Positions 26,572 to 37,087 of a DNA stretch of 64,000 nt are shown in pieces. The DNA is from Achromobacter insuavis (GTDB taxonomy: Bacteria > Pseudomonadota > Gammaproteobacteria > Burkholderiales > Burkholderiaceae_B), in assembly GCF_902859645.1 (NCBI RefSeq), contig NZ_CADIJR010000016.1, forward strand, positions 30,999-94,998, given 5' to 3'. The notes below the pieces were generated by a model. It ran no database searches, was not told where the DNA came from, and worked only from the letters and a program-made list of their open reading frames with translations. Both the position numbers and the translations under genes were made by a program. Within the stretch, counting starts at the first letter, position 1. Every line of letters starts with the position of its first letter.

Positions 26572-26979
26572 CTACGCTTCCCGCTGCGCTGCAGAGACCA
26601 GCTCGCCAAGGATGCCGCACTCTTTCGCTTGATGTCCTGCGGAGCAGCGGGCGCGCAGCGTCGTCAGTTGCCTTTCCAGTGCTTTCAAGCTGGTCAGGCG
26701 GGCACGCACCCTCGCAATCTGCTCGTCGACCAGCCGGTTGATGTCCGCGCAATCCTCATCCGGACGGGATGTGAAGTTCAGGAGCCGCCTGACATCGGCC
26801 AGAGGAATGTCCAAGGCCCGGCAGTGGCGGACAAAGGACAGTCCATCGATGTGTTCCGTCCCGTATACCCGGTATCCATTGGTCTGCCGAGCTGGCGGCG
26901 GCAACACCCCCGTCCTCTCGTAGAACCGGATCGTGTCGGTGTCCACGCCGGTGGCGTGGCTCAACTCGCCAATTTTCAT
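26572..26979 (-). CDS. pbrR: MerR-family Pb/Cd sensor (PbrR/CadR)
   Basis: A 135-residue MerR-type activator. It has the winged helix (KIGELSHATGVDTDTIRFYE) and three Cys at positions 77, 112 and 121 (PDEDC, RARCSAGHQAKEC), the pattern of Pb(II)/Cd(II) sensors PbrR691 and CadR; the His-rich tail of CadR is absent. It is divergent from the P-type ATPase gene, and a textbook MerR-type promoter with a 19-bp spacer lies between them. Lead versus cadmium preference cannot be decided from sequence. Confidence 0.9.
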   Translation of the reverse strand: MKIGELSHATGVDTDTIRFYERTGVLPPPARQTNGYRVYGTEHIDGLSFVRHCRALDIPLADVRRLLNFTSRPDEDCADINRLVDEQIARVRARLTSLKALERQLTTLRARCSAGHQAKECGILGELVSAAQREA

Positions 26980-27021
26980 CGCAGAACACTCACATGTTGT
27001 CAGGACATGCATCGTAGCCGC

Positions 27022-27052
27022 TTGACCTTGGAGCTACTCCAAGGTGTGAAAT
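27022..27052 (+). promoter_or_regulatory. PbrR/CadR-controlled promoter of the P-type ATPase gene
   Basis: TTGACC (27022-27027) and TGAAAT (27047-27052) are 19 bp apart, the long spacer that MerR-type activators untwist. The spacer lies within a perfect dyad ACCTTGGAG-CTA-CTCCAAGGT (27025-27045). The start codon of the ATPase is about 140 bp downstream, leaving a rather long leader. Confidence 0.85.
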
Positions 27053-27190
27053 AGCCCTTGTAAATGAAAGCACAAGGGGAACGGCACCTGTCGCAACGCT
27101 GTCGGCGTCTGCGCTTTGGCTCTCCTGCGCGGAGACTGGCAAAGCTGGCCCGTCTCACCACCTGACTCTTGAAGAAGAACGGATCGATCC

Positions 27191-30118
27191 ATGAAAGCAG
27201 ACACCGAAACCTCCTGCACCACGGCGTGCTGTTCAGCGAGCGCCATGAGCGCAGCGGCGACCGTTGAGCCACTCGTGACCCACTTCGGGATAGCCAACAT
27301 GGATTGCCCCAGCGAGGAGGCTCAGATTCGCAAGCGCTTGGCGCAGGTCGATGGCGTCCGGGATATGGCTTTCGACTTGACCCGTCGCCGCCTTGAGGTC
27401 ACACGCGAACCAGCTGGACAGAACGCCATCCTGCGCGCGCTGCACGACATCGGCATGCGGGCGGTCGTGGAACCCGCGCCGCAGCAGGTCATCTACTTCA
27501 TCAAGGAGATGGACTGTCCCAGCGAAGAGCGCCAGTTGCGCTCGATGCTGGAGCCACTGGCGGGCGTGCAGGCGGTGGACTTCGATCTGAAGGCCCACAC
27601 GCTGACGGTGACCCATTCGCTGACCGATACAGCCCCGATTGCCAGGACCATCGAAGGCCTGGGAATGAAGCCGGTGGAAAAGACGGCGGGCAGCATGCCA
27701 ATCGCTGTCGAAGCCCTCATCCCCAGCACGGCGGCGTCGCAAACCCCGGCACCGGCGACAGGGAACGGTACACGCTTCCTTATTCCGAACATGGATTGCC
27801 CTACCGAAGAGGCAACGATCCGCAAGCGCCTTGGTGCGGTCGATGGCATCGAACGGCTGGATTTCGACCTGATGGGGCGACGGCTCGATGTCCAGCACCG
27901 TCTGCCCGACCCCGCGCCGATCCTCAAGGCCCTGAACGATGTAGGCATGAAGGCCAGCATTGAGCACGCTGACGACACCGGGCCGCAGGGCCAGGCCGTG
28001 TACCTGATCGAAAAAATGGACTGCCCGACCGAGGAGGGCCTGCTGCGCAAGGCGCTCGAAGGCATGCCTGGGGTGAAGGCCCTGGATTTCAACCTGATGG
28101 GCCGCACGCTGACCGTGAGCCACGAGCTTGTCGATCTGGCTCCGGTGACCAGCGCGATCGAGCGGCTCGGCATGGCTCCAGTGCTCCAAAGCGCCTCCGA
28201 CCCGGCGCCATCCGCTCCCCGTGAGTTCGGCACCGGCATCTCGCGCGGGCAATGGATTCGGATGGCGGTCTCCGGCGTGCTGGCGCTCGGCGCGGAGGCC
28301 ATGGTCTTCGCGGGTGCTCCCGAGGCCTCCTGGCCCATCATTCTTGCTTGCCTCGCGGCCATCGGCCTGGGTGGGGTCGAGACCCTCAAGAAGGGCTGGA
28401 TCGCGCTGAAGACGCGTTCGCTGAACATGAACCTGTTGATGACGGTCGCCGTCATCGGCGCGGCGCTGATCGGCCAGTGGCCCGAGGCGGCGGTGGTCAT
28501 CTGGCTCTTCGGCATCGCCGAGATGATCGAGGCCTTGAGCCTGGATCGGGCCCGCAATGCCATCCGCAAGCTGATGGACCTGGCGCCAGAGAACGCATTG
28601 GTGCGCCAGCCCGACGGTCAATGGCGCGAGGTCAAGGCGGATACCGTGCCACTCGGAAGTGTTGTGCGGGTGCGTCCGGGCGAACGCATCGCACTGGATG
28701 GCGAAGTCGTCGCGGGACAGTCGTCGGTGAACCAGGCGCCGATCACCGGCGAAAGCATGCCGGTGGAGAAGACCGCCGGTGCCACGGTCTTCGCCGGCAC
28801 CATCAACGAGCGCGGCACGCTGGAGTTCCGCGTTACCTCGCGCAAGGGCGAAACCACCCTCGACCGCATTGCACGATCGGTCCAGGAAGCGCAGGGACAA
28901 CGCGCGCCCACGCAACGCTTCGTGGACAAGTTCGCCGGCATCTATACACCCGCGGTGTTTGCGCTTGCCCTTGCCGTGGCGGTCATTCCTCCGCTCGCTT
29001 TCGGGCAGCCCTGGTTCGAATGGGTCTACAAGGCGCTGGTGATGCTGGTCATTGCCTGCCCCTGCGCATTGGTGATCTCCACGCCGGTTACCGTGGTCAG
29101 CGGCCTGGCAGCTGCCGCACGCCGAGGCATCCTGGTCAAGGGCGGTCTTTACCTCGAACAAGGGCGGCACCTGAAATCGGTGGCCCTGGACAAGACCGGG
29201 ACCCTGACCCATGGGCGCCCCGCACTGACCGATGTCATATCGCTGCGCGGCCTGCCGAAGGAAGAAGTTCTGCGCATTGCAGCGAGCATCGATGCTCTGT
29301 CGGAGCATCCTGTGGCCACCGCCATCGTGGCGGGCTACAACCAACCGCATGCCCAGGTGGACAAGTTCGAGGCGATCCCTGGACGCGGCGTCAAAGGCAA
29401 CGTCGATGGAGATGTCTATTACGTCGGCAACCACCGGCTGATCAAAGAGCTGGGACTTTCAACACTTGAGGTCGAGACTCAGCTCGATGCGTTGGAGTAC
29501 CAGGCCAAGACCGTTGTGCTCCTCGCCACGGACCAGCAAGTACTCGCCCTGCTGGCCGTGGCCGACACAGTGCGCGACACCAGCCGGCAAGCGATCGCCG
29601 AACTCAAGTCGCTGGGAATCGAACCAGTCATGTTGACTGGCGATAACGCGAAAACCGCGCAAGCCGTGGCTGCCCAGGTCGGCATCACCAGCGCCAAGGG
29701 CGAGTTGCTGCCGCAGGACAAGCTGCAGGCAATCGAAGAACTGCTCTCACGCGGGCCAGTCGGCATGGTGGGCGACGGCGTCAACGACGCACCGGCATTG
29801 GCCAAGTCGAGCATAGGCTTCGCAATGGGCGCAGCTGGCACCGACACGGCAATCGAAACGGCCGACGTCGCATTGATGCAGGACAACCTGCGCAAGCTTC
29901 CAGAGTTCATCCGGCTGTCACAGCGCGTAGCCGGCATCCTGACGGCCAACATCGTCTTTGCGCTTGGAACAAAGGCGGTGTTCATGGCCTTGGCCTTTAC
30001 TGGACATGCAAGTCTGTGGCTGGCGATTCTGGCCGACATGGGTGCCAGTCTGGCGGTCGTTTTCAATGGGATGCGCTTGCTGCGGTCGTCTGAGGACATC
30101 AAGCCACATGGCCATTGA
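27191..30118 (+). CDS. pbrA: Pb/Cd/Zn-exporting P-type ATPase with four HMA-like domains
   Basis: A 975-residue P1B-type ATPase that exports divalent soft metals to the periplasm. After a Cys-rich start (SCTTACCSAS) come four metal-binding-like domains at about residues 37, 106, 200 and 275, each with MDCPSEE or MDCPTEE in place of the usual GMTCxxC. The catalytic part has the metal-transport motif CPCALVIS (about 622), the phosphorylation site DKTGTLTHG (about 667), and GDGVNDAPALA. Domains 1-2 and 3-4 look like a duplicated pair. It is divergent from pbrR, and lspA-like, uppP-like and FTR1-like genes follow, the content of pbr lead-resistance clusters. Confidence 0.92.
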   Translation: MKADTETSCTTACCSASAMSAAATVEPLVTHFGIANMDCPSEEAQIRKRLAQVDGVRDMAFDLTRRRLEVTREPAGQNAILRALHDIGMRAVVEPAPQQVIYFIKEMDCPSEERQLRSMLEPLAGVQAVDFDLKAHTLTVTHSLTDTAPIARTIEGLGMKPVEKTAGSMPIAVEALIPSTAASQTPAPATGNGTRFLIPNMDCPTEEATIRKRLGAVDGIERLDFDLMGRRLDVQHRLPDPAPILKALNDVGMKASIEHADDTGPQGQAVYLIEKMDCPTEEGLLRKALEGMPGVKALDFNLMGRTLTVSHELVDLAPVTSAIERLGMAPVLQSASDPAPSAPREFGTGISRGQWIRMAVSGVLALGAEAMVFAGAPEASWPIILACLAAIGLGGVETLKKGWIALKTRSLNMNLLMTVAVIGAALIGQWPEAAVVIWLFGIAEMIEALSLDRARNAIRKLMDLAPENALVRQPDGQWREVKADTVPLGSVVRVRPGERIALDGEVVAGQSSVNQAPITGESMPVEKTAGATVFAGTINERGTLEFRVTSRKGETTLDRIARSVQEAQGQRAPTQRFVDKFAGIYTPAVFALALAVAVIPPLAFGQPWFEWVYKALVMLVIACPCALVISTPVTVVSGLAAAARRGILVKGGLYLEQGRHLKSVALDKTGTLTHGRPALTDVISLRGLPKEEVLRIAASIDALSEHPVATAIVAGYNQPHAQVDKFEAIPGRGVKGNVDGDVYYVGNHRLIKELGLSTLEVETQLDALEYQAKTVVLLATDQQVLALLAVADTVRDTSRQAIAELKSLGIEPVMLTGDNAKTAQAVAAQVGITSAKGELLPQDKLQAIEELLSRGPVGMVGDGVNDAPALAKSSIGFAMGAAGTDTAIETADVALMQDNLRKLPEFIRLSQRVAGILTANIVFALGTKAVFMALAFTGHASLWLAILADMGASLAVVFNGMRLLRSSEDIKPHGH

Positions 30119-30614
30119 TAGGGCTGTCTTGCGGATGTACCTGTTGGCCGTGACGGTGCTTGCCGCCGACGTAGCGACCAAGGCGGCCATCGTCGCGTGG
30201 ATTCCCTTGTATGGCTCCCATGAAATCACGCCATGGTTCAACATCGGGCATTGGCTGAATCCAGGCGCGGCCTTCAGCTTCTTGGCGCAGGCGGGTGGGT
30301 GGCAACGCGGCTTTTTTATTGTTATTGGCGTCGCTGCTTCTGCCTTTCTCACCTGGCTCATTGCCCGCGAGAAGACTGCAACACCTGAGGCCGTGGGCTA
30401 TGCAGCAATTCTCGGCGGCGCGCTCGGCAATGTTCTTGATCGAGTGCGGCATGGGGCCGTGGTGGACTGGCTCGATTTTCATTGGGGCGATTGGCACTGG
30501 CCTGCGTTCAATGCAGCCGACGTTGGCATCACCCTGGGAGCGGGGCTTCTGCTGATCGCCGCGTTTCGCGGCCGCGGCCGAAACGGCGCAGATTCCCATT
30601 CGCCAGCACGATGA
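30108..30614 (+). CDS. pbrC: Signal peptidase II-like protein (PbrC-type)
   Basis: A 168-residue membrane peptidase of the LspA family. It has four predicted membrane segments, the first catalytic-region motif WLNPGAAFSFL (N..GAAFS) and the second GNVLDRVRHGAVVDWLDFHW, where the two Asp form the active site. The ATG overlaps the end of pbrA by 11 bp, so it is coupled to it. In lead-resistance clusters such a gene (pbrC) is thought to process the lipoprotein or phosphatase partner that helps trap Pb in the periplasm. It is not the housekeeping lspA, judging from its context. Confidence 0.88.
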   Translation: MAIDRAVLRMYLLAVTVLAADVATKAAIVAWIPLYGSHEITPWFNIGHWLNPGAAFSFLAQAGGWQRGFFIVIGVAASAFLTWLIAREKTATPEAVGYAAILGGALGNVLDRVRHGAVVDWLDFHWGDWHWPAFNAADVGITLGAGLLLIAAFRGRGRNGADSHSPAR

Positions 30615-30701
30615 TCCAGATTTTCATTGACACATGCGGAGCCGTGAGCACGGCTTCGGAGAAACCGATGTCCCACTCGGCGCTACCACTGCCGCCTGCA
30701 A

Positions 30702-31505
30702 ATGCACGCTGAACTCGTTCTCAAGACGCTAATGATGGGCGTCGTCGAAGGCATCACGGAATTCTTGCCAGTCTCCTCGACGGGGCATTTGATCCTAGCG
30801 GGCAATGCGCTCTCATTCCTTGCGAAAGAGAAGCGCGACGTCTTTGAAGTGTTCATCCAGTTCGGCGCGATGCTCGCGGTCATCTGGGAATATAGGGCTC
30901 GTCTGGCAAGCGTTGTTGTCTCAGCGCATGCCGACCAAGGCTCCCGCCGGTTTTTAGTGAACCTTGCCATTGCATTTATGCCCGCGGCAGTGCTCGGACT
31001 GCTGATTGGATCTCATGTGCAGAGGCTGCTTTTCAGTCCGGGGCCGGTGGCCGTCGCACTCGTTGTCGGTGGCATCGCGATCCTGTGGGCTGAGCGACGC
31101 CCCGTGCAAGTGAAGGCTGAGCGTGCCGAACAGATCAGCCGAATCGACGCACTGAAGATTGGTTTCGTGCAGTGCCTTGCGCTCTGGCCGGGTACTTCGC
31201 GCTCAGGCGCGACGATTATCGGCGGGCTATGGTTCGGGGCTTCGCGGCAGGCTGCGACGGAGTTTTCGTTTTTCCTCGGCATTCCAATCTTGGGGGCCGC
31301 CTCGGTATACAACCTCTTCAAGCACTGGGGCGCATTGTCGAGCGACGACATCGGCGTTTTTGCAATGGGTTTCATTGCTTCTTTCGCATTTGCGCTGCTT
31401 GCGATACGCCTTCTGATGCGTTATTTGACCGGACATGGATTTGGAGTTTTTGCGTGGTATCGCATTGCACTGGGAACGCTAATCTTGGTAGCGGTCGCCA
31501 CGTAA
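30702..31505 (+). CDS. pbrB: Undecaprenyl-diphosphatase-like protein (PbrB-type)
   Basis: A 267-residue membrane protein of the UppP/BacA family, which releases phosphate from undecaprenyl diphosphate. It has the conserved first box EGITEFLPVSSTGHLIL and the second PGTSRSGATIIGGLWFG, with about eight membrane segments. In pbr clusters the equivalent PbrB is proposed to supply periplasmic phosphate that precipitates exported lead. The order here (ATPase, peptidase, phosphatase as separate genes) differs from clusters in which the two are fused or reversed. Confidence 0.88.
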   Translation: MHAELVLKTLMMGVVEGITEFLPVSSTGHLILAGNALSFLAKEKRDVFEVFIQFGAMLAVIWEYRARLASVVVSAHADQGSRRFLVNLAIAFMPAAVLGLLIGSHVQRLLFSPGPVAVALVVGGIAILWAERRPVQVKAERAEQISRIDALKIGFVQCLALWPGTSRSGATIIGGLWFGASRQAATEFSFFLGIPILGAASVYNLFKHWGALSSDDIGVFAMGFIASFAFALLAIRLLMRYLTGHGFGVFAWYRIALGTLILVAVAT

Positions 31506-31706
31506 CCTTTCACTGGCGATGACGACGACCCATGTGGACGCTGTTGAAGGCCTTCTGCACAACAGGCCGTGGCGCAGGGCCATACGTGCAGCGAAAGGTG
31601 CGCGGCGTAGTTAGCCCCATCATTTTTCGCCGGCAACAGGCAAATCTTCGTTTTAGAACCTTCGCTCGCACTGCATCGTGCAACGCCCAGTGGTCCGAGT
31701 CATCGA

Positions 31707-31725
31707 TAAAATGAGAATCAATAAC
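31707..31725 (+). promoter_or_regulatory. Fur-box-like site upstream of the FTR1-type permease
   Basis: The 19 bp ending AATGAGAATCAATAAC match the consensus Fur box GATAATGATAATCATTATC at about 14 of 19 positions. The site lies 12 bp before the permease start codon. This suggests iron control of that gene, rather than control by PbrR alone. Confidence 0.55.
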
Positions 31726-31736
31726 ATTTATACATC

Positions 31737-33686
31737 ATGAAAATGCTTTCTCTTTGCGCCAGGCGATTCCTGGCAATAGCCGCGTTGTTCGCACTCTGGT
31801 CGGCTTCTCCCGCCTGGGCTGCCGCCCCTGCCGCCAGCGACCAGGCCAAGCAGACCTGGCAATTGCTGGACTACCTCGCGGTTGACTACGGCGGCGCGGT
31901 GAGCAACGGCCAGATTCAAAGTGCCAGCGAGTACGAGGAGATGAAGGAGTTCGCGGCAACCGCCGCACAGCAGCTTGCCGCACTGCCGAGCACTGCGGCG
32001 CTGCCCGAGTTGCAGCGGCAGGCCAAAGCGCTCGGAGACCTCATCGCCGCAAAGGCGGACGCCAAGGCCGTGGCCGACAGCGCCCATTCGCTGGCCGCAG
32101 CGCTGGTCAAAGCCTATCCGTTTCCGCTCTCGCCGACCCAGCCGCCGGATCTCGCACGCGCCAAGGTGCTGTTTGAAGCCAACTGCGCGGCATGCCACGG
32201 GGCAACCGGTGCAGGCGACGGCCCGCTCGGCGCCAAGCTCGAACCGCCGCCGATCGCCTTCACCGATCGTGATCGTGCCCGTTCGCGCAGCGTGCTCGCG
32301 CTGTACCAGGTCATTTCTCAAGGCGTGACCAGCACGTCGATGCCCAGCTTCGCCACGCTCTCCGACGAGGATCGGTGGGCATTGGCATTTTTCGCCGGCA
32401 CACTGTCGCATGACGATGCCATGCGCGCACGCGGCGAACAGTCCTGGGGGCGAGACGCCAGCGCCAAGGCTGTCTTTCCCGACCTGGCTGCTGCCGCCAC
32501 CTTGACCGAAGCCGCCTTGTCCGAGCGGATGCCCCCGGACGCAGCCCGCGACCTCACCGCCTATGTTCGCCGCCACCCGGAAGTCACCGCTGCCGCGAGC
32601 GGCTCGGGCGGACTGGCCTTGGCCCGCACACGCCTTCAGGAGAGCCTTGCCGCGGCGCGCGCGGGCGACCGGGCCAGCGCAACGCGCCTGGGCCTGTCGG
32701 CCTACCTGGATGGATTTGAGCCTCTGGAGCCGGCATTGCGCGCACGCAACCAGACACTTCTCACGGAAGTCGAAAACGCCATGCTGGCCTATCGCGGCGC
32801 GCTCGCCGGCGGGAAACTGGAACAAGCCGATGCCACGGCGCAGAAGCTGGACTATCTCTTTGCCCAGGTGGACGCCGAACTCGGCGCGGACAAGGCAGAC
32901 CCGCTGACCACGTTCATCGCCTCCCTCACCATCCTGCTGCGCGAAGGGGTTGAAGCGCTGTTGATCGTCGTGGGCATGCTGGCCTTCCTGAAGAAGGCAG
33001 AACGGCGCGATGTGCTGGGCTATGTGCATGGCGGCTGGATGGCCGCACTGGCTTGCGGTGGCCTGACCTGGGCGGTGGCCACCTACTTCGTGAGCATCAG
33101 CGGCGCAAGCCGTGAGGTGACCGAGGGGGTTTCATCCCTGTTTGCGGCCGTTGTGCTGCTGAGCGTCGGGCTCTGGATGCACCAGAAAAGCACGGCGGGC
33201 AAGTGGCAGGCCTACCTGAAGGAAAAACTCTCCGCAGCCATGACGCGGCGTTCGGCATGGGCATTGTTCGCCTTGTCGTTCATTGCGGTCTACCGCGAAG
33301 TTTTCGAGACGGTGCTTTTCTATTCGGCCCTGGCCGGCGACGGCAACAATGGAGCCCTGCTCGGTGGATTGGTGGGCGGAGTGGCCGTTCTGGCCGTCCT
33401 CGCATGGTTCATGCTGCGCACCAGCGCCCGCATGCCGATCGGCAAATTCTTCAGTCTCAGCTCGATCCTGGTAGCGGTGCTCGCGGTCGTGCTCGCCGGC
33501 AAGGGGGTTGCCGGCCTCCAGGAGGCCGGCCGGTTGAGCGCCAGCCCGATCCATTGGCCGCGCATCGAAGTGCTTGGCATCTATCCGTCAGCGGAAACCG
33601 CCATTGCGCAAGCCGTGGTGCTTGCCGTTGCTCTGGCAGGCTTTGCCATGAACGCCGTGAAGGCGCGAAATCCCCGGCCCGCGTGA
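31737..33686 (+). CDS. pbrT: Cytochrome c / FTR1 family metal permease (PbrT-like)
   Basis: A 649-residue fusion protein. After a signal peptide (RFLAIAALFALWSASPAWAA) there is a helical region, a cytochrome c-type heme site CAACH near residue 150 with a later TSMPSF Met ligand region, and from about residue 395 an FTR1/EfeU-type permease with two REXXE iron motifs (REGVE and REVFE) and seven or so membrane segments. PbrT of lead clusters has this same architecture and is reported as a Pb(II) uptake protein; related proteins import iron. The Fur-like box upstream favours iron transport. It lies downstream of pbrB, 231 bp away, with its own promoter. Confidence 0.88.
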   Translation: MKMLSLCARRFLAIAALFALWSASPAWAAAPAASDQAKQTWQLLDYLAVDYGGAVSNGQIQSASEYEEMKEFAATAAQQLAALPSTAALPELQRQAKALGDLIAAKADAKAVADSAHSLAAALVKAYPFPLSPTQPPDLARAKVLFEANCAACHGATGAGDGPLGAKLEPPPIAFTDRDRARSRSVLALYQVISQGVTSTSMPSFATLSDEDRWALAFFAGTLSHDDAMRARGEQSWGRDASAKAVFPDLAAAATLTEAALSERMPPDAARDLTAYVRRHPEVTAAASGSGGLALARTRLQESLAAARAGDRASATRLGLSAYLDGFEPLEPALRARNQTLLTEVENAMLAYRGALAGGKLEQADATAQKLDYLFAQVDAELGADKADPLTTFIASLTILLREGVEALLIVVGMLAFLKKAERRDVLGYVHGGWMAALACGGLTWAVATYFVSISGASREVTEGVSSLFAAVVLLSVGLWMHQKSTAGKWQAYLKEKLSAAMTRRSAWALFALSFIAVYREVFETVLFYSALAGDGNNGALLGGLVGGVAVLAVLAWFMLRTSARMPIGKFFSLSSILVAVLAVVLAGKGVAGLQEAGRLSASPIHWPRIEVLGIYPSAETAIAQAVVLAVALAGFAMNAVKARNPRPA

Positions 33687-33749
33687 AACAAGCCGGCGTC
33701 ACTGCCGAGCGTGACTCCTGGAAAAAATCGCGCTCAGCAAGAGATGACG

Positions 33750-35728
<1,979 letters not shown>

Positions 35729-35740
35729 GGTGGATTCCTC

Positions 35741-36091
35741 TCAATAGAACAACGGCAGGACGTACGGAAAAGCGAGGGCAATCAAGACCAGCGCGACCAC
35801 GATCCAGAAAATGATCTTGTAGGCCGTCCGCACGCGGGGCACGGCGCAGACCTCATCCGGCTTGCAGGCGTGAACCGGCCGGAAGATGCTGCGCCAGGCG
35901 AAAAACAGCGCCATCAGGGCCGCGCCGATGAAAATCGGCCGGTAGGGTTCCAACACGGCCAGGTTGGCGATCCAGGCGCCCGAGAAACCGAGCAAGACCA
36001 AGATGAGGGGGCCGAGGCAACAGGCCGACGCAAGAATGGCGGCGAGGCCGCCAGCGGCCAGGGCGCCACGCCCGCTCTTGGGTTCCGACAT
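35741..36091 (-). CDS. merT: Mercuric ion transport protein
   Basis: A 116-residue inner-membrane protein that carries Hg(II) from MerP to cytosolic MerA. It has three membrane segments, the paired Cys in the first (ILASACCLGPLIL) and a second Cys pair in the cytosolic loop (HACKPDEVC). It is the first structural gene of the operon, read from the MerR-controlled promoter between it and the divergent merR. Confidence 0.93.
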   Translation of the reverse strand: MSEPKSGRGALAAGGLAAILASACCLGPLILVLLGFSGAWIANLAVLEPYRPIFIGAALMALFFAWRSIFRPVHACKPDEVCAVPRVRTAYKIIFWIVVALVLIALAFPYVLPLFY

Positions 36092-36126
36092 ATGGTTTTC
36101 CTTCCGGGACTTCGCTTGATGCTGTA

Positions 36127-36157
36127 AGGTTACTTCCGTAGTCAACTACGGAGTCAA
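36127..36157 (-). promoter_or_regulatory. MerR operator/promoter of merTPA
   Basis: Read on the minus strand: TTGACT (36152-36157), a 19-bp spacer, then TAACCT (36127-36132). The spacer holds the dyad CCGTAGT-TGACTACGG. This is the standard MerR-regulated promoter that is activated by Hg(II). It lies between merR (plus) and merT (minus). Confidence 0.92.
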
Positions 36158-36162
36158 GCGTC

Positions 36163-36570
36163 ATGGAAAGCGCCTCGGACAATCTGACCATCGGCGCCTT
36201 TGCCAAGGCGGCCACAGTCAATGTGGAGACGATCCGGTTCTATCAGCTCAAGGGCTTGTTGCCCCAGCCGGAGCGGGCCTACGGCCGCATCCGCCGCTAC
36301 GGGCCGGCAGATGTGGCGCGGGTGAAGTTCGTGAAGTCAGCCCAGCGCCTGGGGTTCAGCCTGGATGAAATCGGCCAGCTTCTGAAACTTGAGGACGGCA
36401 CCCATTGCAATGAGGCGGCGGAGCTGGCCTCGCTGCGGCTGGCCGATGTGCGCGCCCGCCTGGTGGACCTCACACGGATTGAGGCGGCATTGTCGAAATT
36501 GGTGGGTGAATGCGACGCGCACCATGGCAATGTGTCCTGCCCGCTGATCGCGGCATTGCACTGCTGTTGA
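36163..36570 (+). CDS. merR: Mercury-responsive regulator MerR
   Basis: A 135-residue regulator with the winged helix ([20 protein letters not shown]) and the three Hg-binding Cys at 82, 117 and 126, the same positions as in Tn21/Tn501 MerR; it ends with an extra CC. It is divergent from merTPA across the 19-bp-spacer promoter and starts 6 bp beyond that promoter's -35 box, so it can repress its own transcription. Confidence 0.95.
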   Translation: MESASDNLTIGAFAKAATVNVETIRFYQLKGLLPQPERAYGRIRRYGPADVARVKFVKSAQRLGFSLDEIGQLLKLEDGTHCNEAAELASLRLADVRARLVDLTRIEAALSKLVGECDAHHGNVSCPLIAALHCC

Positions 36571-36610
36571 GCGGAGAAGTTCGGCCGTTCACCTCGCGGC
36601 GAAGGGGCGG

Positions 36611-36701
36611 ACAGGCAAGCGCGGCGCGCGAACCAGATTTAAGGTATTGAGCCGGAGGCGCGATGGGATCAAGACCGGATGGCCACAATTCGGCGCGATA
36701 G
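36611..36701. repeat. Degraded fragment of dispersed repeat family 1 between the mer and ars modules
   Basis: The blocks ACAGGCAAGCGCGGCGCGCG and CCGGATGGCCACAATTCGG resemble GGAGGCAAGCGAAGCGCGCA of copy C and CCGAATGGCCGTAATTCGG of copy B. The latter block keeps its hairpin (CCGGAT-loop-ATTCGG, with a G/T pair). It lies just downstream of merR, in the gap before arsR, so it marks the junction between two cargo modules. Confidence 0.45.
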
Positions 36702-36715
36702 TGCCCTTTTGCACA

Positions 36716-36745
36716 TTAATTCAATAAATGTTGTATTATCGAAAT
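36716..36745 (+). promoter_or_regulatory. Candidate ArsR operator/promoter region
   Basis: An AT-rich stretch with partial dyads (TTAATTCAATAA, TTGTATTATCGAAATA) directly before the arsR ATG in otherwise GC-rich DNA. ArsR repressors bind such sites over the promoter of their own operon. No exact operator is assigned. Confidence 0.5.
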
Positions 36746-37075
36746 ATGAAAGAGACCCAAGCCGTTTCCGCCCTCGGCGCCCTGGCCCACACCCAGCGCC
36801 TGCGGGTTTTCCGCGCCCTGGTGGTCGCCGGCCCCGAAGGGCTGACACCCAGCGCCCTCGCCGACCAGCTCGACGTGGCCCGCAATTCCCTGTCCTTCCA
36901 CCTGAAGGAGCTGGCCCATGCCGGCCTGGTCACCATCGAGCAGCAGGGCCGCAACCTGATCTACCGCGCCGACTTCACCCAGATGAACGGACTGCTCGGC
37001 TACCTGACCGAGCACTGCTGCCAAGGCAGCACATGCGAGGTCAGTGATTCCTCCTCTGCCTGTACTTCCTGCTGA
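36746..37075 (+). CDS. arsR: ArsR-family arsenic repressor
   Basis: A 109-residue winged-helix repressor (ALAHTQRLRVFRALVVAGPE, VARNSLSFHLKELAHAGLV). As(III)-binding Cys lie near the C terminus at 91, 92 and 97 (EHCCQGSTC), similar to the 95-96-102 arrangement of the Acidithiobacillus ferrooxidans ArsR type rather than the helix-4 pair of the E. coli type. A longer start at 36728 is possible. It is the first gene of the ars operon. Confidence 0.92.
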   Translation: MKETQAVSALGALAHTQRLRVFRALVVAGPEGLTPSALADQLDVARNSLSFHLKELAHAGLVTIEQQGRNLIYRADFTQMNGLLGYLTEHCCQGSTCEVSDSSSACTSC

Positions 37076-37087
37076 AAGGATCTCCCC

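Noticed and set aside
36571-36715. A small gene in the merR-arsR gap
   Set aside because: Short frames here lack a ribosome binding site and fall within the degraded repeat.
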